Numbered from the stretch's first letter, positions 52,836 through 62,138 are shown. The stretch: DNA of 64,000 nucleotides from Gottfriedia acidiceleris (GCF_002128425.1 NZ_NESS01000002.1:62001-126000); one strand, 5' to 3'. Program-made: numbers and translations. The notes: a model not told the origin generated them from the sequence alone.

Positions 52836-53543
52836 ATGACCCTATTACAATTAAAAGATATTAACTCTTTTTACGGTGGTATTCAAGCACTAAAAGATAT
52901 TAACATTGAAGTAAATGAAGGCGAAATTGTAACATTAATTGGAAGTAATGGTGCTGGAAAATCTACTACTTTAAAAACGATTTGTGGCCAAGTTAAACCA
53001 AAATCTGGAACGTTGATTTATAAAGGTGAAGAGATTATAAAGTTACAAGCTCATGAAATTGCCTTAAAGGGAATTGCACACGTACCGGAAGGAAGAAGGA
53101 TCTTTTCTAAATTAACTGTAAAAGAAAATTTAGAGATGGGTGCTTTCTCAGTTAAAGATAAAAAACTAATCGCTGCACGTATGGAAATGGTATTTGATTA
53201 TTTTCCAAGACTTAAAGAGCGACTAAGCCAAAAAGGCGGTACGATGAGTGGAGGAGAACAACAAATGCTAGCAATTGGTAGAGGACTGATGATGGGTCCA
53301 TCATTACTGATGCTAGACGAGCCATCAATGGGTCTTGCTCCAATTATCGTTGAACAAATATTTGAAATCATTGAGCAACTAAACAAACAAGGGATGACAA
53401 TTTTATTAGTAGAACAAAACGCATACCAAGCATTACAAATTGCTCACCGTGGCTATGTTATTCAAACTGGAGAGATTCAAATGGTTGGTGAAGGTAAGAC
53501 ATTAATGAATAATGAAGAAGTGAAAAAAGCATATTTAGCTTAA
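52836..53543 (+). CDS. livF: Branched-chain amino acid ABC ATPase LivF
   Basis: The 235-residue ATPase has Walker A GSNGAGKST, signature MSGGEQQMLAIGRGL and Walker B LLMLDEPSMGLAP, followed by ILLVEQNAYQALQIA. These are typical of LivF. It ends the liv operon, followed directly by a strong terminator. Confidence 0.95.
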   Translation: MTLLQLKDINSFYGGIQALKDINIEVNEGEIVTLIGSNGAGKSTTLKTICGQVKPKSGTLIYKGEEIIKLQAHEIALKGIAHVPEGRRIFSKLTVKENLEMGAFSVKDKKLIAARMEMVFDYFPRLKERLSQKGGTMSGGEQQMLAIGRGLMMGPSLLMLDEPSMGLAPIIVEQIFEIIEQLNKQGMTILLVEQNAYQALQIAHRGYVIQTGEIQMVGEGKTLMNNEEVKKAYLA

Positions 53544-53545
53544 TT

Positions 53546-53587
53546 AAAAAAGTCAGTTCATTTATCAATAATGAACTGACTTTTTTG
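53546..53587. terminator. Bidirectional terminator after livF
   Basis: AAAAAAGTCAGTTCATT and AATGAACTGACTTTTTT form a 17-bp stem that serves both livF and the converging minus-strand ORF. Confidence 0.94.
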
Positions 53588-53594
53588 TGAAATA

Positions 53595-54023
53595 TTATCT
53601 ATTAGAAATAAATTCCGAAATTTTTAATTGCTCTTCACTTGAAGCATTGTTAATTGAAGATTGAAGTGATTCCTCTAGTAAACTACGATTCTTGTAAAAA
53701 TCTTCATGTTTACTATTATAATAGTACTTCACTGCTTCTAAATCTGAGAAAAACTCTTTTCCAACCTTTAGAAGAAATGTTACTGGAAGTCCTTCGATCA
53801 CTACTGTATTTACATTTTCAGAAATTTCATTTACCGTACTGTTTGAAGTTGAAATCATTTCCTCGTTTAATTCTTTAACAAGTAATTGTTCGAACCCTTT
53901 TATTTTATTGTTTCTTTTGTTTACGATTCGCTTTTTGTTTGTCTTTAATAAACGAATGGAATGATGTTTATCAAGCAATACTGCTGAACGTTTCTTTTTC
54001 TTTGAAAAAATGCTGCTACTCAA
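53595..54023 (-). CDS. Basic protein of unknown function
   Basis: The 142-residue soluble protein has a strongly basic start (IFSKKKKRSAVLL, then KTNKKRIVNKRNNK) and an acidic, helical second half (EEMISTSNSTVNEI, EEQLKISEFISNR). I do not recognise a family. AGAAGGGAG lies eight bases before TTG 54023, which I prefer to the GTG nine bases earlier that abuts the ribosome binding site. It converges on livF and diverges from glyS. Coding is supported by the ribosome binding site and shared terminator. Confidence 0.6.
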   Translation of the reverse strand: MSSSIFSKKKKRSAVLLDKHHSIRLLKTNKKRIVNKRNNKIKGFEQLLVKELNEEMISTSNSTVNEISENVNTVVIEGLPVTFLLKVGKEFFSDLEAVKYYYNSKHEDFYKNRSLLEESLQSSINNASSEEQLKISEFISNR

Positions 54024-54185
54024 AACTAGCACTCCCTTCTGATAGTTAGGTATATAAATAAAACAACTTTTCTATCATACCAAGTAATGCTCATACTGTA
54101 AAGGTTTTATCTTTACATGTTAGTTTTCCAAAAAATATTCAAAAAATTCACCGTATTTTTTTATCATAAATGTTCATAATAATAT

Positions 54186-54215
54186 TTGACTTAATCATTG
54201 TCACTTTGTTAAAAT
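54186..54215 (+). promoter_or_regulatory. Probable sigma-A promoter of the T-box/glyS unit
   Basis: TTGACT at 54186-54191 and TAAAAT at 54210-54215 are 18 bases apart, about 25 bases before the T-box leader begins. Confidence 0.65.
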
Positions 54216-54240
54216 AACAACATATTATTTATTACATATA

Positions 54241-54445
54241 ACGTTGACGGAAAGAAGTACCTAAAGATCATTTTGCTTAGCGAGTTGAGGATAGTGTGAG
54301 CTCAATCAAAACCTTTAGCGAAAGGCATTCCTGAGTTAATTCTTAAAGTGGACAATTTTTTTAATTGTCAACTAGGGTGGAACCGCGGGTGCATATACAG
54401 CTCTCGTCCCTAGGCAGAAAATGCCTAAGGATGAGAGCTTTTTTA
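54241..54445 (+). ncRNA. T-box leader of glycyl-tRNA synthetase
   Basis: The invariant T-box AGGGTGGAACCGCG is at 54374-54387. It is followed by a terminator with arms AGCTCTCGTCC (54399-54409) and GGATGAGAGCT (54429-54439) and a T run. Upstream sequence can form the long stem I (including an AGGATAGTG-type bulge). A GGC codon at 54324-54326 is a candidate glycine specifier. Uncharged tRNA-Gly would stabilise the antiterminator and turn on the synthetase gene 50 bases downstream. Confidence 0.93.
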
Positions 54446-54494
54446 TTTCATTCTTGCATTTTCAAAAAACAATTGAAAATTGGAGGCGAATGAA

Positions 54495-55880
54495 ATGTCA
54501 GAAAAATCAATGGATGTCGTTGTAAGTCATGCTAAACACAGAGGATTTGTATTCCCAGGTTCTGAAATTTACGGAGGTTTAGCAAATACGTGGGATTATG
54601 GTCCACTAGGTGTTGAATTAAAAAATAATGTGAAAAAAGCTTGGTGGAAAAAGTTTGTTCAGCAAAGTCCATATAATGTTGGTTTAGATGCTGCAATCTT
54701 AATGAATCCACGTACATGGGAAGCATCAGGTCATATTGGTAACTTTAATGATCCAATGATCGATTGCAAAAATTGTAAAACTCGTCATCGTGCAGATAAA
54801 TTAATTGAAAATGCACTTGAAGAAAAAGGAATGGAAATTATCGTTGATGGTCTTCCATTTTCAGAAATGGCTAAATTAATTGAGGAACATAAAATTGCGT
54901 GTCCAGATTGTGGTAGCCATGATTTTACAGATATTCGTCAATTTAACCTAATGTTTAAAACATTCCAAGGTGTTACTGAATCAAGTACGAATGAAATTTT
55001 CTTACGTCCTGAAACAGCGCAAGGTATTTTCGTAAACTTTAAAAATGTTCAACGTACGATGAGAAAGAAAGTTCCATTTGGTATTGCTCAAATCGGTAAA
55101 AGTTTCCGTAACGAAATTACTCCAGGAAATTTCACGTTCCGTACTCGTGAATTCGAACAAATGGAGCTTGAATTCTTCTGTAAACCAGGTGAAGAGTTAG
55201 AGTGGTATTCTTATTGGAAAGAAACTGCAAATAAATGGCTTTTAGCTTTAGGAATGAAGGAAGAAAATCTTCGTTTACGTGAACATAGTGCAGATGAATT
55301 ATCACACTATAGTAACGCGACTACTGACTTTGAATATAAATTCCCATTTGGTTGGGGCGAGTTATGGGGCATTGCGTCTCGTACAGATTATGATTTAAAA
55401 CAACATATGGAATATTCAACAGAAGATTTCACATATCATGATCCAATTACAAATGAAAAATACGTTCCATATTGTATCGAGCCATCATTAGGTGCAGATC
55501 GTGTTACATTAGCATTTTTAATTGATGCTTATGAAGAAGAGGCATTAGAAGATGGTACTTCACGTACAGTAATGCGTCTACATCCTGCATTAGCACCGTA
55601 TAAGGCAGCGATTTTACCATTGTCTAAAAAATTATCAGAAAATGCACAAGAAGTATTTGCTACTTTAGCTGAAGATTTTAATGTTGATTTCGATGAAACT
55701 GGTTCAATTGGTAAACGTTATAGACGTCAAGATGAAATCGGTACACCTTTCTGTATCACTTACGACTTCGAATCAATTGAAGACGGAAAAGTTACAGTTC
55801 GTGACCGTGACACAATGGAGCAAACTCGTGTTGCAATAAGTGAACTTCAATCATTCTTAGCAAATAAAATTAAATTTTAA
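54495..55880 (+). CDS. glyS: Glycyl-tRNA synthetase, single-chain (alpha2) type
   Basis: The 461-residue class II synthetase has [26 protein letters not shown] at its N-terminus (shown here in part as [18 protein letters not shown]), motif 2 [19 protein letters not shown] and motif 3 [10 protein letters not shown] Cys-rich pair (CKNC, CPDC) sits in an insertion near residues 90 and 140. It charges tRNA-Gly and is of the eukaryote-like dimeric kind, not the alpha2beta2 GlyQ/GlyS kind of B. subtilis. ATG 54495 follows TTGGAGG; an upstream in-frame TTG is inside the leader. Confidence 0.95.
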   Translation: MSEKSMDVVVSHAKHRGFVFPGSEIYGGLANTWDYGPLGVELKNNVKKAWWKKFVQQSPYNVGLDAAILMNPRTWEASGHIGNFNDPMIDCKNCKTRHRADKLIENALEEKGMEIIVDGLPFSEMAKLIEEHKIACPDCGSHDFTDIRQFNLMFKTFQGVTESSTNEIFLRPETAQGIFVNFKNVQRTMRKKVPFGIAQIGKSFRNEITPGNFTFRTREFEQMELEFFCKPGEELEWYSYWKETANKWLLALGMKEENLRLREHSADELSHYSNATTDFEYKFPFGWGELWGIASRTDYDLKQHMEYSTEDFTYHDPITNEKYVPYCIEPSLGADRVTLAFLIDAYEEEALEDGTSRTVMRLHPALAPYKAAILPLSKKLSENAQEVFATLAEDFNVDFDETGSIGKRYRRQDEIGTPFCITYDFESIEDGKVTVRDRDTMEQTRVAISELQSFLANKIKF

Positions 55881-55895
55881 TTTAGTTTTTTAAAT

Positions 55896-55921
55896 AAGGT
55901 GTCCTTTTGGACATCTTTTTT
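55896..55921 (+). terminator. Terminator after glyS
   Basis: GGTGTCC and GGACATC form a stem with one G-U pair around TTTT, flanked by AA and a six-T run. Confidence 0.8.
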
Positions 55922-56006
55922 CATATATTTTACTAAAGCTTGTTTAAAGTTTAAGAAATTTACTAAAAATGGTAAAATGAAGGTATAAAATAAAGGAGGA
56001 GTTTAA

Positions 56007-56729
56007 ATGAGGAGTTCAAATCCTATCTTAAATTCTGAACGATTGACAAAATCAAGACATTCAGCTCAAGCGATGACGTTAGGTGGGACAATTGGTAAAA
56101 CAATAATCGCATTAATCTTACTAATCGCAACAGCAGGATACTCATTTTATTTAACGGCTACTGGAACACTTAATTCGAAAGTGTTTATAGGATGTTTAAT
56201 CGTTGCATTTATTATTGGGTTAGTGACATCTTTTTCACCTAGAATTGCGCCGATTACTACACCAATTTATGCAGCAGTAGAAGGTATTCTAATTGGTAAT
56301 ATTTCAGCTGTTTACGAAGCAACTTATGGAATGATTGTACTACAAGCGGTTCTATTAACAATCGCAATTATTGCAGGAACATTAATTTGTTATGCTACAG
56401 GACTTGTGAAAGTAACGCACCGTTTTAGATCAATTGTTTTAGGTTTAACAATCGGAGTATTTTTATTTTATTTACTAACGATGGTCCTTCAGCTTTTCCA
56501 TGTTCCAATTCCATATATCCATCAATCTGGTCCAATAGGCATATTTGTTAGTTTAGCGATTCTAGTTATTGCTTCATTAAATCTATTCTTGGACTTTGAT
56601 CTAATTACGACAAGTGTTAGACAAGGGGCACCAAAAGAATTCGAGTGGTATTGTGCTTTTGGTTTATTAGTAACCGTCATTTGGGTTTATATTGAAGCAC
56701 TTCGATTCCTTTCAAGGATTCGCGATTAA
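56007..56729 (+). CDS. Bax-inhibitor-1/YccA-like membrane protein
   Basis: The 240-residue protein has seven hydrophobic segments after a polar start containing RSSNPILNSERL and AMTLGGTIGKT, and a near-C-terminal LNLFLDFDLITTSVRQGAPK followed by WYCAFGLLVTVIWVYIEALR. This matches the YccA/BI-1 superfamily branch found in many Firmicutes, possibly a pH-sensitive calcium leak channel; its role here is unknown. GGAGGAG precedes the ATG. Confidence 0.88.
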   Translation: MRSSNPILNSERLTKSRHSAQAMTLGGTIGKTIIALILLIATAGYSFYLTATGTLNSKVFIGCLIVAFIIGLVTSFSPRIAPITTPIYAAVEGILIGNISAVYEATYGMIVLQAVLLTIAIIAGTLICYATGLVKVTHRFRSIVLGLTIGVFLFYLLTMVLQLFHVPIPYIHQSGPIGIFVSLAILVIASLNLFLDFDLITTSVRQGAPKEFEWYCAFGLLVTVIWVYIEALRFLSRIRD

Positions 56730-56747
56730 ATAATTTTAGTCAGTCAG

Positions 56748-56778
56748 ACCTTACTCTCAAATGAAAGTAAGGTTTTTT
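56748..56778 (+). terminator. Terminator after the BI-1-like gene
   Basis: ACCTTACT and AGTAAGGT form an 8-bp stem with a 10-base loop and a six-T run. Confidence 0.9.
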
Positions 56779-56843
56779 ACTATATTTTGATTTAATTCGG
56801 ATCTGTTTAAATAGAATTACAATAGTAGAAAGTAGGGAAATAG

Positions 56844-57038
56844 ATGAGTAAGAAAAAATTTGAAGTCTTTGAAAACGAAACAATTAATGAGTGTTTAGAG
56901 AGAATGCAAAAAGAAGGCTACACACCAGTTAAAAGAATGGAAGTACCAATATTTTCAGAGCAAATGATCAATGGTAAGGTTGAAATCGAACCGACTGGAA
57001 GAAAGATTGTTTTTGAAGGAAAATTAAATAGGAATTAA
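56844..57038 (+). CDS. NETI-motif small protein
   Basis: The 64-residue protein contains [20 protein letters not shown], the motif after which the NETI family is named, and ends with [14 protein letters not shown]. The family is small, found in Bacillus, and has no known function. GTAGGGA precedes the ATG. It lies in the same direction as the next zinc-ribbon gene. Confidence 0.87.
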   Translation: MSKKKFEVFENETINECLERMQKEGYTPVKRMEVPIFSEQMINGKVEIEPTGRKIVFEGKLNRN

Positions 57039-57100
57039 TATGAATAAATATAATAATTTAATGGAATAGTAACCTTATATGAATAAAATGAGGTGAAAAT

Positions 57101-57343
57101 ATGCATAAATTAGCATGTCCACGCTGTAAAACAAACAAAAGTAGATTTTATTTAATCGAACAAAACCCAAAAGCGGTTAAATTAAATGCTCAAAGCGGAG
57201 ATGTTGAACGAGAAGAGTATGTTTCAAGTGGGCTTGATCCATTTTTTGTTCCATATAAGGGTCCAGAATATTTAGTTCAATGTGGAGCTTGTGGTTTAAT
57301 TGACCAAAGTGTAATGTTTGAAAAAACAGCTGAGTCATTGTAA
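57101..57343 (+). CDS. Small zinc-ribbon protein
   Basis: The 80-residue protein has two CxxC pairs, CPRCKTNKSRF at residues 6-9 and CGACGLIDQS near residue 67, which could bind zinc as a ribbon. The part between holds conserved-looking FFVPYKGPEYLVQ. I do not recognise its function. TGAGGTG precedes the ATG. Confidence 0.75.
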   Translation: MHKLACPRCKTNKSRFYLIEQNPKAVKLNAQSGDVEREEYVSSGLDPFFVPYKGPEYLVQCGACGLIDQSVMFEKTAESL

Positions 57344-57502
57344 ATAGATATTGTTTAGTGACAAAAATTAGTGCATGTCTAATCAATCACAAAAAAATAA
57401 TAATATTAAAAAATTTTTTAAAATAATCAGATGAAAAGAATTTTGTATTTTATTTGGAAACCTTAAATATTACAACTTTTTTTACAACTGGTCAGAATGA
57501 AG

Positions 57503-57527
57503 AAGACTAAGCAGAATGCTTAGTCTT
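57503..57527. terminator. Hairpin between the zinc-ribbon gene and the broken GNAT gene
   Basis: AAGACTAAGCA and TGCTTAGTCTT form an 11-bp perfect stem with a 3-base loop. The following sequence is only T-rich (TAATTAATTTT), so it is a weak terminator or a bidirectional one. Confidence 0.65.
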
Positions 57528-57604
57528 TAATTAATTTTGGAAGAAAGATATTCAAATCAACAAATAAAAAAATCCTTAAAACCTTGTCGTTGATTAAAAA
57601 AAGG

Positions 57605-58074
57605 TTAACAAATTTTTTTATAACCCACTAGTGTTAAATTTTCATTTAAACGTTTAGTTTCGCCAGTTAGGCTATAACCCATTTTTTCATATAAATAACA
57701 GTTACATTTTTCTTCTAAGATTGTTCTTAATTCCCAAGTAGTTGCTTGTGGGAATTGTCTTTCAATTAAATGGATAGCTTTCTGTGCAATTCCCATACCT
57801 TGGAATTCTGGTAAAATGAACATTGGACTGATCCAAAATTGTGTTTCTTCTTTGTAATAGATACATACCGCTCCTACAAGAGCACCCTCAAGCAAAATCT
57901 TATAAAATCCACCAGCAGGATAATTGATTCTTCTAATTACCTGATCAATTGTTCGTTCGCAGGACTTGTGTCATGATCTTGATATTTTTCTAACAAAGGT
58001 ATAAAGGCTTTCACTTGCATTTCAAAAATGGATTGTGCATCTGAGTCTGTTGCTTTATCTAATCTTAAGTACAT
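57605..58074 (-). pseudogene. GNAT acetyltransferase gene with one frameshift
   Basis: On the minus strand GAGGTGA precedes an ATG that opens MYLRLDKATDSDAQSIFEM and reads 45 codons to a TAA at a site where the next frame continues with DQVIRRINYPAGGFYKILLE and then GALVGAVCIYY. A missing A in GAACA near 57950-57960 (GAAACA expected) would join the two. The C-terminal part has the acetyl-CoA motif FQGMGIAQKAIHLIE. Either a recent loss-of-function mutation or a sequencing error is possible because everything else is intact. Confidence 0.82.
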
Positions 58075-58167
58075 GTACATTCACCTCTTGTACTTTCGTG
58101 CCTTTATTAATTTCTAAATTATTTTTTGATTCGCTTGCTCAACTAGTCTAATAGTTAATTGTCTAAG

Positions 58168-58269
58168 CTAACTGAAGTTGTTAAAAAATGGTATAAATGC
58201 GTGAACTAATTTTTGATCCCATTCTTGCAAAACTTCTTCTGTAATTATGTTATGTTTGATTTTATACAT
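58168..58269 (-). CDS. 33-residue ORF, possibly a gene fragment
   Basis: A GGTG-containing stretch precedes an ATG opening MYKIKHNIITEEVLQEWDQK followed by LVHAFIPFFNNFS and a stop. It looks like the start of a larger soluble protein that has been truncated. I do not recognise it, and it may not be expressed. Confidence 0.25.
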   Translation of the reverse strand: MYKIKHNIITEEVLQEWDQKLVHAFIPFFNNFS

Positions 58270-58300
58270 GATTTCACACCATTTTTAATATCTATTTTTA

Positions 58301-58846
58301 TCATTTCCACTCTTCTACTAAAAGTCCATAATTAATATGATCTACATAATGATCGTAGAGCCACTCAGCTTGCCTGAGTATACCTTCTTCAACGAATCCA
58401 AATCGTTCAGGAAGTGCCCTACTTTTTTTGTTTTTTACAGCGACTCTAACTTCAACTTTATTCAGACCAAGTTCATTGAATCCATAATCAATTAAATATT
58501 TAAATGCCTTAGACATAATTCCATTACCTTGGAAGTTTTCTCCTAACCAATATCCAATTGTTCCAGTTTTATTTGAGTTATTTATGTCGTTAAAACCTAT
58601 TGTACCTGCAATATTTCCTTTATAAATTATAGCGAATGATCTTGGGTAACCACCATGTTCAGCAAATGCTTTAAGCCTTGCGTTAATGTTTTGAGCAGTA
58701 TCTTCAACACTCTCAATGGAATTCAACCAACCGAGCCATTCTTTCAAATAATCCTTTGAACTAATCGTTAAATTGTAAAATTCTTCAGCATCATCTATAT
58801 TAAACATTCTTAATGAAATATCTTCATCAATCTTATGTAGTAACAT
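58301..58846 (-). CDS. RimJ/RimL-type GNAT acetyltransferase (YdaF-like)
   Basis: The 181-residue protein has the GNAT fold with ISLRMFNIDDAEEFYNL, WLGWLNSIESVEDT, a GTIGYWLGENFQGNGIMSKA acetyl-CoA loop and LNKVEVRVAVKNKKSRALPE. This resembles ribosomal-protein serine/alanine acetyltransferases such as YdaF; the substrate is unknown. ATG 58846 follows AGGAAAAGGAA and removes the overlap that a longer frame would have with the MFS gene. The usual Asn-rich 'KSxxVxEK' end reads KKSRALPERFGF. Confidence 0.86.
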   Translation of the reverse strand: MLLHKIDEDISLRMFNIDDAEEFYNLTISSKDYLKEWLGWLNSIESVEDTAQNINARLKAFAEHGGYPRSFAIIYKGNIAGTIGFNDINNSNKTGTIGYWLGENFQGNGIMSKAFKYLIDYGFNELGLNKVEVRVAVKNKKSRALPERFGFVEEGILRQAEWLYDHYVDHINYGLLVEEWK

Positions 58847-58892
58847 TTCCTTTTCCTCGCTTGTAATAACATTATGAAATAATTGATCGTAG

Positions 58893-60137
58893 TTAAACAC
58901 TTTGCTTTTTATTACCTTCGTAAAGTACAACCGATGTTGGTAACATTAACGCTATCAATCCAGTTAACATTTCAACAAGTCCTGCAGCGATAAAAAGTAT
59001 GTTAGGACTACTTATATCTATAACCCAGCCACCGAACGCTTGAGCTAACGGTACGACTCCTTGAGCAACCATCATATTAACACTTGAAACTCTACCCATC
59101 ACTTCCATAGGGATCACTTTTTGAAATACACTTGGTATAAATGTACTTACTAATGCAGTTGCAATTCCGATAAAACCTATAGCGATCATTGCTTGCCAAA
59201 CATTTGATGTAAATCCTAATAAAAGTAATCCGACTCCTTGAGCCGACACGGCAATCATATTAACCTTTAAACTTGGATTTTTAATGATAAAGACAAAAGC
59301 GAATAGCAGAGAAACAATTATTCCTCCTCCACCAAGCATTGATTGCATCATGCCAAACTCACTTTCACTTGCACCGAACGATTTTGCCAAAAAGGGTAAT
59401 CCTACGAATAACATTCTAAAACTCGCATTAGCGAAAAGCATTGTAATAATCAAAGTAAGTACTAGTCGATTTTGGAGTATAAATCTGATGCCAAAAATGA
59501 AATTTTCTTTCAAATTCGATTTCTTTTCAGTCTGAATGGCCGTCTTTATAGGCATTAATTTTATTAAAAACAGTGTTATCGCAGAAATAACAAAAGAGAT
59601 ACAAATAAAAATAAAACATGTTTTACCATTATCCAATTGATATAAAAACGCTCCTATGATTGGCCCTATTAGAGCTGTAATTTGCCATGTCCCAGCAAAT
59701 ACACTATTCGATTGAACATACTTATTTTTTTCAATTACTCGTTGCTGGATCGATGTAACTGCTGGCCAATAAAAGGCATCCACAGTTCCAAAAATAAAGC
59801 CCAAAATAAAAATAAAGGACATATTCATACTATTTAACATAAGTAGAACTAACATCACTATCATTAAGATGGCACGAAGCATATCTGATAGCATCATTAC
59901 TTTTCTTCCATCAAAACGGTCAACAATTACACCACCGAAAAGCATGAACATAATCCTAGGAACTCCAACTACCAGCAAAAATGTTCCCATCATTGTTCCT
60001 GAACCTGTTATCTCCTTAATCATCCATGGTATTAAGAAATAATATATAGAATCACCCAATGCAGAGAATAGATAGCTTAACCAATACTTTAAAAAATTTC
60101 TATTTTTAAAAAGATCTATACTTTTATTGAATCTCAT
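58893..60137 (-). CDS. MFS efflux-type transporter
   Basis: The 414-residue protein has about twelve membrane segments, and the loop-2/3 motif GGVIVDRFDGRKVMML of the major facilitator superfamily. It resembles the MefA/'MDR' group of drug or macrolide exporters by the N-terminal NFLKYWLSYLFSALGDSIYY. The start overlaps the orotate phosphoribosyltransferase stop (ATGA), so the two are translated together. A GNAT gene follows after 46 bases. The substrate is unknown. Confidence 0.87.
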   Translation of the reverse strand: MRFNKSIDLFKNRNFLKYWLSYLFSALGDSIYYFLIPWMIKEITGSGTMMGTFLLVVGVPRIMFMLFGGVIVDRFDGRKVMMLSDMLRAILMIVMLVLLMLNSMNMSFIFILGFIFGTVDAFYWPAVTSIQQRVIEKNKYVQSNSVFAGTWQITALIGPIIGAFLYQLDNGKTCFIFICISFVISAITLFLIKLMPIKTAIQTEKKSNLKENFIFGIRFILQNRLVLTLIITMLFANASFRMLFVGLPFLAKSFGASESEFGMMQSMLGGGGIIVSLLFAFVFIIKNPSLKVNMIAVSAQGVGLLLLGFTSNVWQAMIAIGFIGIATALVSTFIPSVFQKVIPMEVMGRVSSVNMMVAQGVVPLAQAFGGWVIDISSPNILFIAAGLVEMLTGLIALMLPTSVVLYEGNKKQSV

Positions 60138-60679
60138 ATTCGTTCAATGAAATTAGATGCATTCGCAATTAAATCATCCAATGTAAGTAAGGAGTGTAAG
60201 TTTAATCCGACTTCAGATAAATTTTCTTTCCCATTTTGTTTTCGATCAATTACACATAAAACATCTTTTACGTTTGCACCAACTTGTTTTAAATCTTCAG
60301 CGCTAAGCTTAATCTGTCCGCCGGTTGTTACTACATCTTCAATGATACAAATCTTTTTATTTTGGATATCAATTCCTTCTGCGAGTTTACAAGTTCCATA
60401 GACTTTTGCTGCTTTTCGAACGAATACAACTGGAATACCTGTTTTTAGAGACAATGCTGTAGCGATCGGAATACCACCCATTTCTAACCCTGCCAATACT
60501 TCTGTACCTTCTGGTATTAAATACGCTAAATGTTCTGCAATTTCTCTTAAAAGTGTAGGATTCGATTCAAATAAATATTTATCAAAATACTCGTTTGATA
60601 CTAAACCAGATCTTAATTTAAACTCACCAGTAAGATGGGAAACTTTATAAATCTCTTGCGCCAATTGAACTTTATCCAT
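60134..60679 (-). CDS. Orotate phosphoribosyltransferase-like protein, orphan copy
   Basis: The 181-residue type-I phosphoribosyltransferase has the PRPP loop ICIIEDVVTTGGQ (residues 110-122), an N-terminal LTGEFKLRSGLVSNEYFDKY and VFVRKAAKVYGT. These match PyrE, which makes orotidine monophosphate, but it is outside any pyr operon and coupled to an MFS gene. It may be a second PyrE or a related salvage enzyme for another base. AGGGGGATC precedes the ATG. Confidence 0.82.
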   Translation of the reverse strand: MDKVQLAQEIYKVSHLTGEFKLRSGLVSNEYFDKYLFESNPTLLREIAEHLAYLIPEGTEVLAGLEMGGIPIATALSLKTGIPVVFVRKAAKVYGTCKLAEGIDIQNKKICIIEDVVTTGGQIKLSAEDLKQVGANVKDVLCVIDRKQNGKENLSEVGLNLHSLLTLDDLIANASNFIERI

Positions 60680-60937
60680 TCCATGATCCCCCTAATAAAA
60701 TCATAATCAATATATTTTACCATAATTTTGGAATTATTAAAAAATACGAAATTTAACATGAATTATGGATAGTTTGTAATAAAAGTCCAATATTGAACTG
60801 AAGAGAAAAGTATATCAACAGTTTAAATCTGATTTTCCTTTAGCTAAACATTATGAATATTTTTTGTGTTATTAAAAGGAGTTTAATTACTTTTCTAGAA
60901 AAATTACCTTTAATAATATATAAATGAGGTTTGTTGA

Positions 60938-61552
60938 ATGGTAAATCTATTATTAACTTCAAATGGTTTTTTTACCGATGAAATCAAGGAACAGTTTTTA
61001 CAACTTACTAAAGGAAATATAAGTAATATGAGTGCAGGAGTAATTACAACTGCATCACAACAAAAAGAGAATAATAAATTTGCAATAAAAGCAAAACAAG
61101 ACTTTGATCATATGGGTATAAAAAGTGTGGAGTTTATTGATATAGAATTTGAATCAGCAGAAAAGTTTGAAAAATATAATATTATCTATATTAACGGAGG
61201 TAATCCATTTTATTTGCTTCATCATATTAGGAAAAGTGGTGCCGATCTGATATTTAAAAGATTATCAAATAAAAACGTCATAATAGTCGGTGTTAGTGCA
61301 GGTGCAGTAGTTCTCGGCCCAAACATTAATGTTGTCAATTATTTTACCCCTCAGCTGAATATAGTAGAAACCAAGGATCTAACTGGTTTAGAAATGACTA
61401 ATAAAATGATCTTTCCACACTATGACAGAGAAGACTTGTTTCCAGACACTACTAGAAGGTCTATCGAAGAAAGGTTAATTGAGTTTGAAAATTTGAATAA
61501 ATGTAATGTAGTTAGAATAAAAGATGATCAATTTGTTTTAATAAATAATTAG
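60938..61552 (+). CDS. Peptidase-E-like (S51/class-I amidotransferase-fold) protein
   Basis: The 204-residue protein has the nucleophile elbow GVSAGAVVLGPN with Ser near residue 127, INGGNPFYLLHHIR, and a late HYDREDLFPD, typical of the peptidase S51 (dipeptidase E) superfamily. It may cleave alpha-aspartyl dipeptides or be a related hydrolase. The ATG follows TGAGGTTTG at proper spacing. It lies in an accessory stretch of single genes. Confidence 0.82.
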   Translation: MVNLLLTSNGFFTDEIKEQFLQLTKGNISNMSAGVITTASQQKENNKFAIKAKQDFDHMGIKSVEFIDIEFESAEKFEKYNIIYINGGNPFYLLHHIRKSGADLIFKRLSNKNVIIVGVSAGAVVLGPNINVVNYFTPQLNIVETKDLTGLEMTNKMIFPHYDREDLFPDTTRRSIEERLIEFENLNKCNVVRIKDDQFVLINN

Positions 61553-61654
61553 TTCTTATGAAACTAACACATGCATATGTTGACTAACTTCCGGCTTTTT
61601 CAACTATTGCATGCTTTTATTCAATAGCATCAATAAAAATTTGGGGATGATTTA

Positions 61655-62099
61655 TTGAGAAAAACAAATATAGTTCCATGGACAGCATTAATTGAAATGT
61701 ACCATATCGGAAGTACATCAGTTAAATCGATAGGTTTTGCGAAACCAATTATAGATATTTTAATAGTAGTAAATAATATTGAATTAATCGATCAGTATAA
61801 CAAAGAGTTAGAGTTACTTGGGTATGAACCACGTGGTGAGAATAGCATATCTGGCAGAAGATTTTTCCTAAAAGGTAAAGAAAATAGAACTCATCATATA
61901 CCTATCTTCCAAGTTGGAAAAGACTCACTTGGATTTTAAAGAGAATTTGATTAAACACCCACTGGATGCCAAAAGTTATGGTGATTTAAAAATTAAATTA
62001 GCAGAACAGTTCCCTAGTAACACCAAAGAATATCAATTAGGTAAAGAACAATTCGTAAATGAGTTATTAAGAAAAGTTAAAAAATGGAGTTCTAAATGA
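61655..62099 (+). pseudogene. GrpB-family gene, internally deleted and frameshifted
   Basis: A TTG after GGGGATGA opens a frame with ALIEMYHIGSTSVKSIGF, KPIIDILIVVNN and GYEPRGENSISGRRFF, the nucleotidyltransferase-like GrpB pattern, but the normal 25-odd residues between the VPW start and the HIGSTSV block are missing. The frame ends at TAA 61937-61939. A second frame overlapping at 61914 continues with LDFKENLIKHPLDAKSYGDL and QFPSNTKEYQLGKEQFV, the GrpB C-terminus. A one-base shift near 61920-61930 joins them. The gene is probably inactive. Confidence 0.82.
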
Positions 62100-62138
62100 A
62101 CTTCTTATTAAACTAACGCAATGTATTAGTGTAACAAA

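Noticed and set aside
61553-62125. Similar CTTATNAAACTAAC strings at 61556 and 62104 as target-site or attachment repeats
   Set aside because: The similarity is short (about 13 bases with mismatches) and AT-rich; no integrase or element lies between them other than a decayed GrpB gene.
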